A DNA stretch of 16,698 bases, from NCBI GenBank assembly GCA_031963365.1, contig JASSUF010000046.1, positions 1 through 16,698 of the forward strand. Reading direction: 5' to 3'. This DNA is from JASSUD01 sp031963365 (lineage in GTDB: Bacteria; Pseudomonadota; Gammaproteobacteria; Burkholderiales; Burkholderiaceae). The position numbers and the translations under genes are program-made. Below are positions 15,162 to 16,698 of the stretch, in pieces (position 1 is the stretch's first letter; each line of letters opens with the position of its first letter). Under the pieces are notes generated by a model. That model had not been told where the DNA came from. It searched no databases and worked only from the letters and a program-made list of their open reading frames with translations.

Positions 15162-16037
15162 CTATGGGAGTGATTTTGGATGGTTTTGTTGCTTTTCTTG
15201 AGGATCGCTCGCTGGGATTGGTTGCGGCAAATCAATTCGTCCCTTAACGTGGCTGATCATTTTGAGTACCGTATCGTTGGCATTAACTATCAGTAGTTTC
15301 GTCTGTGGGTGAATGAGGGGCCACACTCGTACTAGCTCATCAGCGAATGCTTGTCCCAAACTCTCGACCCCCGTAAAGTCGAGTTCGACCTCACTAAATT
15401 GCTCAAACCGTACTGCTACCCGTTTGGCCTGCGAACGTGAAATCAAATTGCCTTCGAGTGCTGCGAGTGAGATAAAAAACCGGGTTTTGTAGAAGATCAA
15501 CGCTTCCGTATCGCAGAAATGATTAAACACTTGCACTGCCGTCTTGGGGCTATCGTTGGCGATCTCCATCTGAATCAGCGTCCCCTGGCGAGGCGCTACG
15601 TTGCGTACCTCGCATTGGTCATGAGTAAATGAAACCGACAATTCTCCCGACTCAATGACAAAGCGATCAAACATCTTGCTCGCAAAAAATAGACCCTCAC
15701 CGCTATGTGCCTCAGGAGCGACTGTGAGTTTGCCTTTGACCAGCTCGATCAGCGCATGGATGTCCGAATCCAACCCGAAGTGAGTACGAAGTTTCGCAAA
15801 CACGCCAATACCGTCGTCTTCGATTTCAAAGACGGTGGACATAGTGTCCTGTTGGCCTCGAATAATGAGGTTCTGCGCCTGGGCGTGGTCGATGACGTTG
15901 TTGAGGGTTTCAGTAAAGCCGTATTCGCAAATATAAAGGACGTTTGCCGGTAGGCGCAGCTCTGGCTTAGCGAGCTGTGTCCAGACCCGGAACTCGTCTT
16001 TAACCGTATCGAGTGGAAAATATTTTTCCAGTTTCAT
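15162..16037 (-). CDS. Histidine-kinase-like ATPase fused to a STAS-like (DUF4325-type) domain
   Basis: The 291-residue product has two parts. Residues about 30-160 look like a GHKL ATP-binding fold of the anti-sigma serine-kinase type: N-box ETLNNVIDHAQ (43-53), G1 box EDDGIGVF (73-80) and G2-like HSGEGLFFASKMFD (111-124). Residues about 195-268 look like the STAS-like DUF4325 domain (ISRSQAKRVAVRFEQF, then VELDFTGVESLGQAFADELV). The tail is Pro/Gln-rich and charged. There are no membrane spans, receiver domain or histidine phosphoacceptor domain. The layout suggests a partner-switching regulator with kinase and antagonist in one chain, but the target is unknown. It faces glmS, lies between two glmS tail copies, and has only a weak ribosome-binding site. 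Confidence 0.78.
   Translation of the reverse strand: MKLEKYFPLDTVKDEFRVWTQLAKPELRLPANVLYICEYGFTETLNNVIDHAQAQNLIIRGQQDTMSTVFEIEDDGIGVFAKLRTHFGLDSDIHALIELVKGKLTVAPEAHSGEGLFFASKMFDRFVIESGELSVSFTHDQCEVRNVAPRQGTLIQMEIANDSPKTAVQVFNHFCDTEALIFYKTRFFISLAALEGNLISRSQAKRVAVRFEQFSEVELDFTGVESLGQAFADELVRVWPLIHPQTKLLIVNANDTVLKMISHVKGRIDLPQPIPASDPQEKQQNHPKSLP
15164..15247 (+). other. Possible 27-residue small reading frame after glmS
   Basis: AAGGAAGG at 15152-15159 lies four bases before an ATG that opens a 27-codon frame (MGVILDGFVAFLEDRSLGL...). It is antisense to the low-complexity C-terminal tail of the ATPase/STAS gene. It may be the start of a gene that once followed glmS, or chance. Confidence 0.25.
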
Positions 16038-16238
16038 GTGTCTTAATCTAAATGTTGAATCCCAGATCGTATACGCTCAAGGCAATGCCAGTAAGTCGGA
16101 GACAAAAGCAGTCAAAGCATGCGTGATCTGGTGAAGGGAGGATATCAGTATTACAGTTTAGGTTTACGCGATTTTAAAGTTTTCTCTAGAAATCTGGAGG
16201 AATCTTTCTTAGCGCCCCCTTCGTATAAATTAATTAAC
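16038..16238. other. Intergenic region between the ATPase/STAS gene and the glmS-tail copy
   Basis: About 200 bases with no convincing gene. They should carry the minus-strand promoter of the ATPase/STAS gene, but I cannot assign -35/-10 boxes with confidence. The right end turns A+T-rich (TATAAATTAATTAAC) just before the glmS-tail duplicate begins. Confidence 0.4.
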
Positions 16239-16346
16239 TTTTGCACGTAGTCCCTTTGCAACTTTTGGCGTATCACACCCCCTGCGCATGTGGCACAGAT
16301 GCAGATAAACCTAGGAATTTGGCAAAGTCGGTTACGGTGGAATAAA
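16239..16346 (+). pseudogene. Duplicated glmS 3' end fragment
   Basis: These 108 bases match 15044-15151 of glmS at 106 positions without gaps, through the stop codon and one base beyond. The two differences (T to C at 16280, C to T at 16289) would change Ser592 to Pro and Arg595 to Cys if read as glmS. That fits a non-coding relic. There is no start codon or 5' part, so it makes no GlmS. Confidence 0.93.
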
Positions 16347-16347
16347 T

Positions 16348-16641
16348 TTACTTATTCTTTTTCAGGATTAGGTGACCGCTTACCGCAGATAAGCCAGATG
16401 AAGATCCCTCTGGAAGATCTTGTGCAGGCGGTTTACGCTGCCCAATATCTAGATGAGTTGAGTACGTTTTATCATTCTCTTCAACAGTAGGTTGGCTATC
16501 TAATGCGGGTGAGCTCGAGGAAGATTCTTCTGGAAGATCTCCATTCCCGATGCTGGCCTGATAAGGAGGCCGTGTGTCCTTTGAGTAAAGGGGCAGATCC
16601 GATGGGTACTCTTTGTCATAAGATGAAATATAGGTTCTCAT
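16348..16641 (-). CDS. Hypothetical Ser/Pro-rich protein with a 40-residue repeat
   Basis: No family is recognised. The 97-residue frame is hydrophilic and rich in Ser, Pro, Asp, Glu and Lys, without membrane spans. It contains two related segments, GNGDLPEESSSSSPALDSQP and QDLPEGSSSGLSAVSGH, exactly 40 codons apart (120 bp in DNA). In the best-conserved nine codons, three of four base differences are silent in this frame, which supports real coding. The ATG at 16641 has no clear ribosome-binding site. The frame stays open upstream to the window edge, so this may be the C-terminal part of a longer repeat protein. Its stop lies two bases from the glmS-tail copy, facing it convergently, much as the ATPase/STAS gene faces glmS itself. 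Confidence 0.4.
   Translation of the reverse strand: MRTYISSYDKEYPSDLPLYSKDTRPPYQASIGNGDLPEESSSSSPALDSQPTVEENDKTYSTHLDIGQRKPPAQDLPEGSSSGLSAVSGHLILKKNK
16397..16540. repeat. Imperfect tandem repeat with 120-bp period
   Basis: The 24-base cores at 16397-16420 and 16517-16540, both ending TCTGGAAGATCT, differ at three positions and lie exactly 120 bp apart. Similarity weakens outside the cores. The period equals 40 codons and stays in phase with the minus-strand frame. Confidence 0.7.
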
Positions 16642-16648
16642 TCTGTAA

Positions 16649-16694
16649 GAGCAAAGTTGTAGTGTCGTATCTGAGCAAAGTTGAGATGTCGCAT
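16649..16694. repeat. Two 22-nt direct repeats at the right edge, possible mobile-element end
   Basis: GAGCAAAGTTG followed by an 11-base RTGTCGYAT-type tail occurs at 16649-16670 and 16673-16694 (18 of 22 identical, 24-nt spacing). Multiple short terminal repeats of this sort mark the ends of some insertion sequences, such as IS21-type elements. The window stops before any transposase, so this is only suggestive. Confidence 0.35.
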
Positions 16695-16698
16695 GGCA

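Noticed and set aside
16290..16490. 66-codon plus-strand frame at the right end
   Set aside because: It begins out of frame inside the glmS-tail copy, and the opposite strand shows the better coding signal.
15151..16698. Tn7-like transposon at the glmS end
   Set aside because: No tns-like genes or Tn7 end repeats are visible, and Tn7 does not duplicate the glmS tail.
1..16698. CRISPR array, tRNA or rRNA genes
   Set aside because: No regularly spaced direct repeats with unique spacers and no recognisable tRNA or rRNA sequence were seen.

Overview
The window most resembles a chromosomal segment of a Burkholderiaceae-like betaproteobacterium with moderate-to-low GC. The grounds are the grxD-ubiX pair, an adjacent glmU-glmS pair, and protein sequences of betaproteobacterial flavour. 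The lowered GC, the palindromic repeats and the P-type type IV secretion system (T4SS) would suit a host-associated or endosymbiotic lineage, for example a fungal endosymbiont related to Mycoavidus/Glomeribacter. That placement is inference only.

Layout. (1) 77-1059, minus strand: ubiX (flavin prenyltransferase) and grxD (CGFS monothiol glutaredoxin). (2) 1060-1404: non-coding leader from which grxD and the virB cluster diverge. (3) 1405-11613, plus strand: a compact virB cluster in the order virB8-virB9-virB10-virB11-OmpA-like lipoprotein-TrbM-like protein-virB2-virB3-virB4-virB5-virB6. The B8/B9/B10/B11 genes and the B4/B5 genes are linked by start/stop overlaps. The stretch from the lipoprotein to virB3 is visibly more AT-rich and carries palindromes and short duplications. 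No virD4 coupling protein, virB1 transglycosylase or classical small virB7 lies in the window. (4) 11614-13311: glmU, flanked by inverted copies of a composite palindromic repeat, the left one forming a 74-nt hairpin. (5) 13312-15150: glmS. (6) 15151-16698: an accessory region downstream of glmS. A minus-strand gene fusing a histidine-kinase-like ATPase domain to a STAS-like (DUF4325-type) domain faces glmS, followed by a 108-bp near-identical second copy of the glmS 3' end (106/108 matches), then another minus-strand reading frame with a 40-residue repeat, and 24-nt direct repeats at the right edge that may be the end of a mobile element.

How the genes work together: the VirB proteins account for most of an envelope-spanning secretion apparatus: inner-membrane complex B3/B4/B6/B8, core B9/B10 plus probably the lipoprotein, ATPases B4/B11, and pilus B2/B5. 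Its substrates and coupling protein are not visible here. GlmS and GlmU make glucosamine-6-phosphate and UDP-GlcNAc for peptidoglycan and LPS. The most unusual part is the glmS 3' end, which looks like an insertion or duplication hotspot where accessory genes have been placed behind repeated glmS tails.
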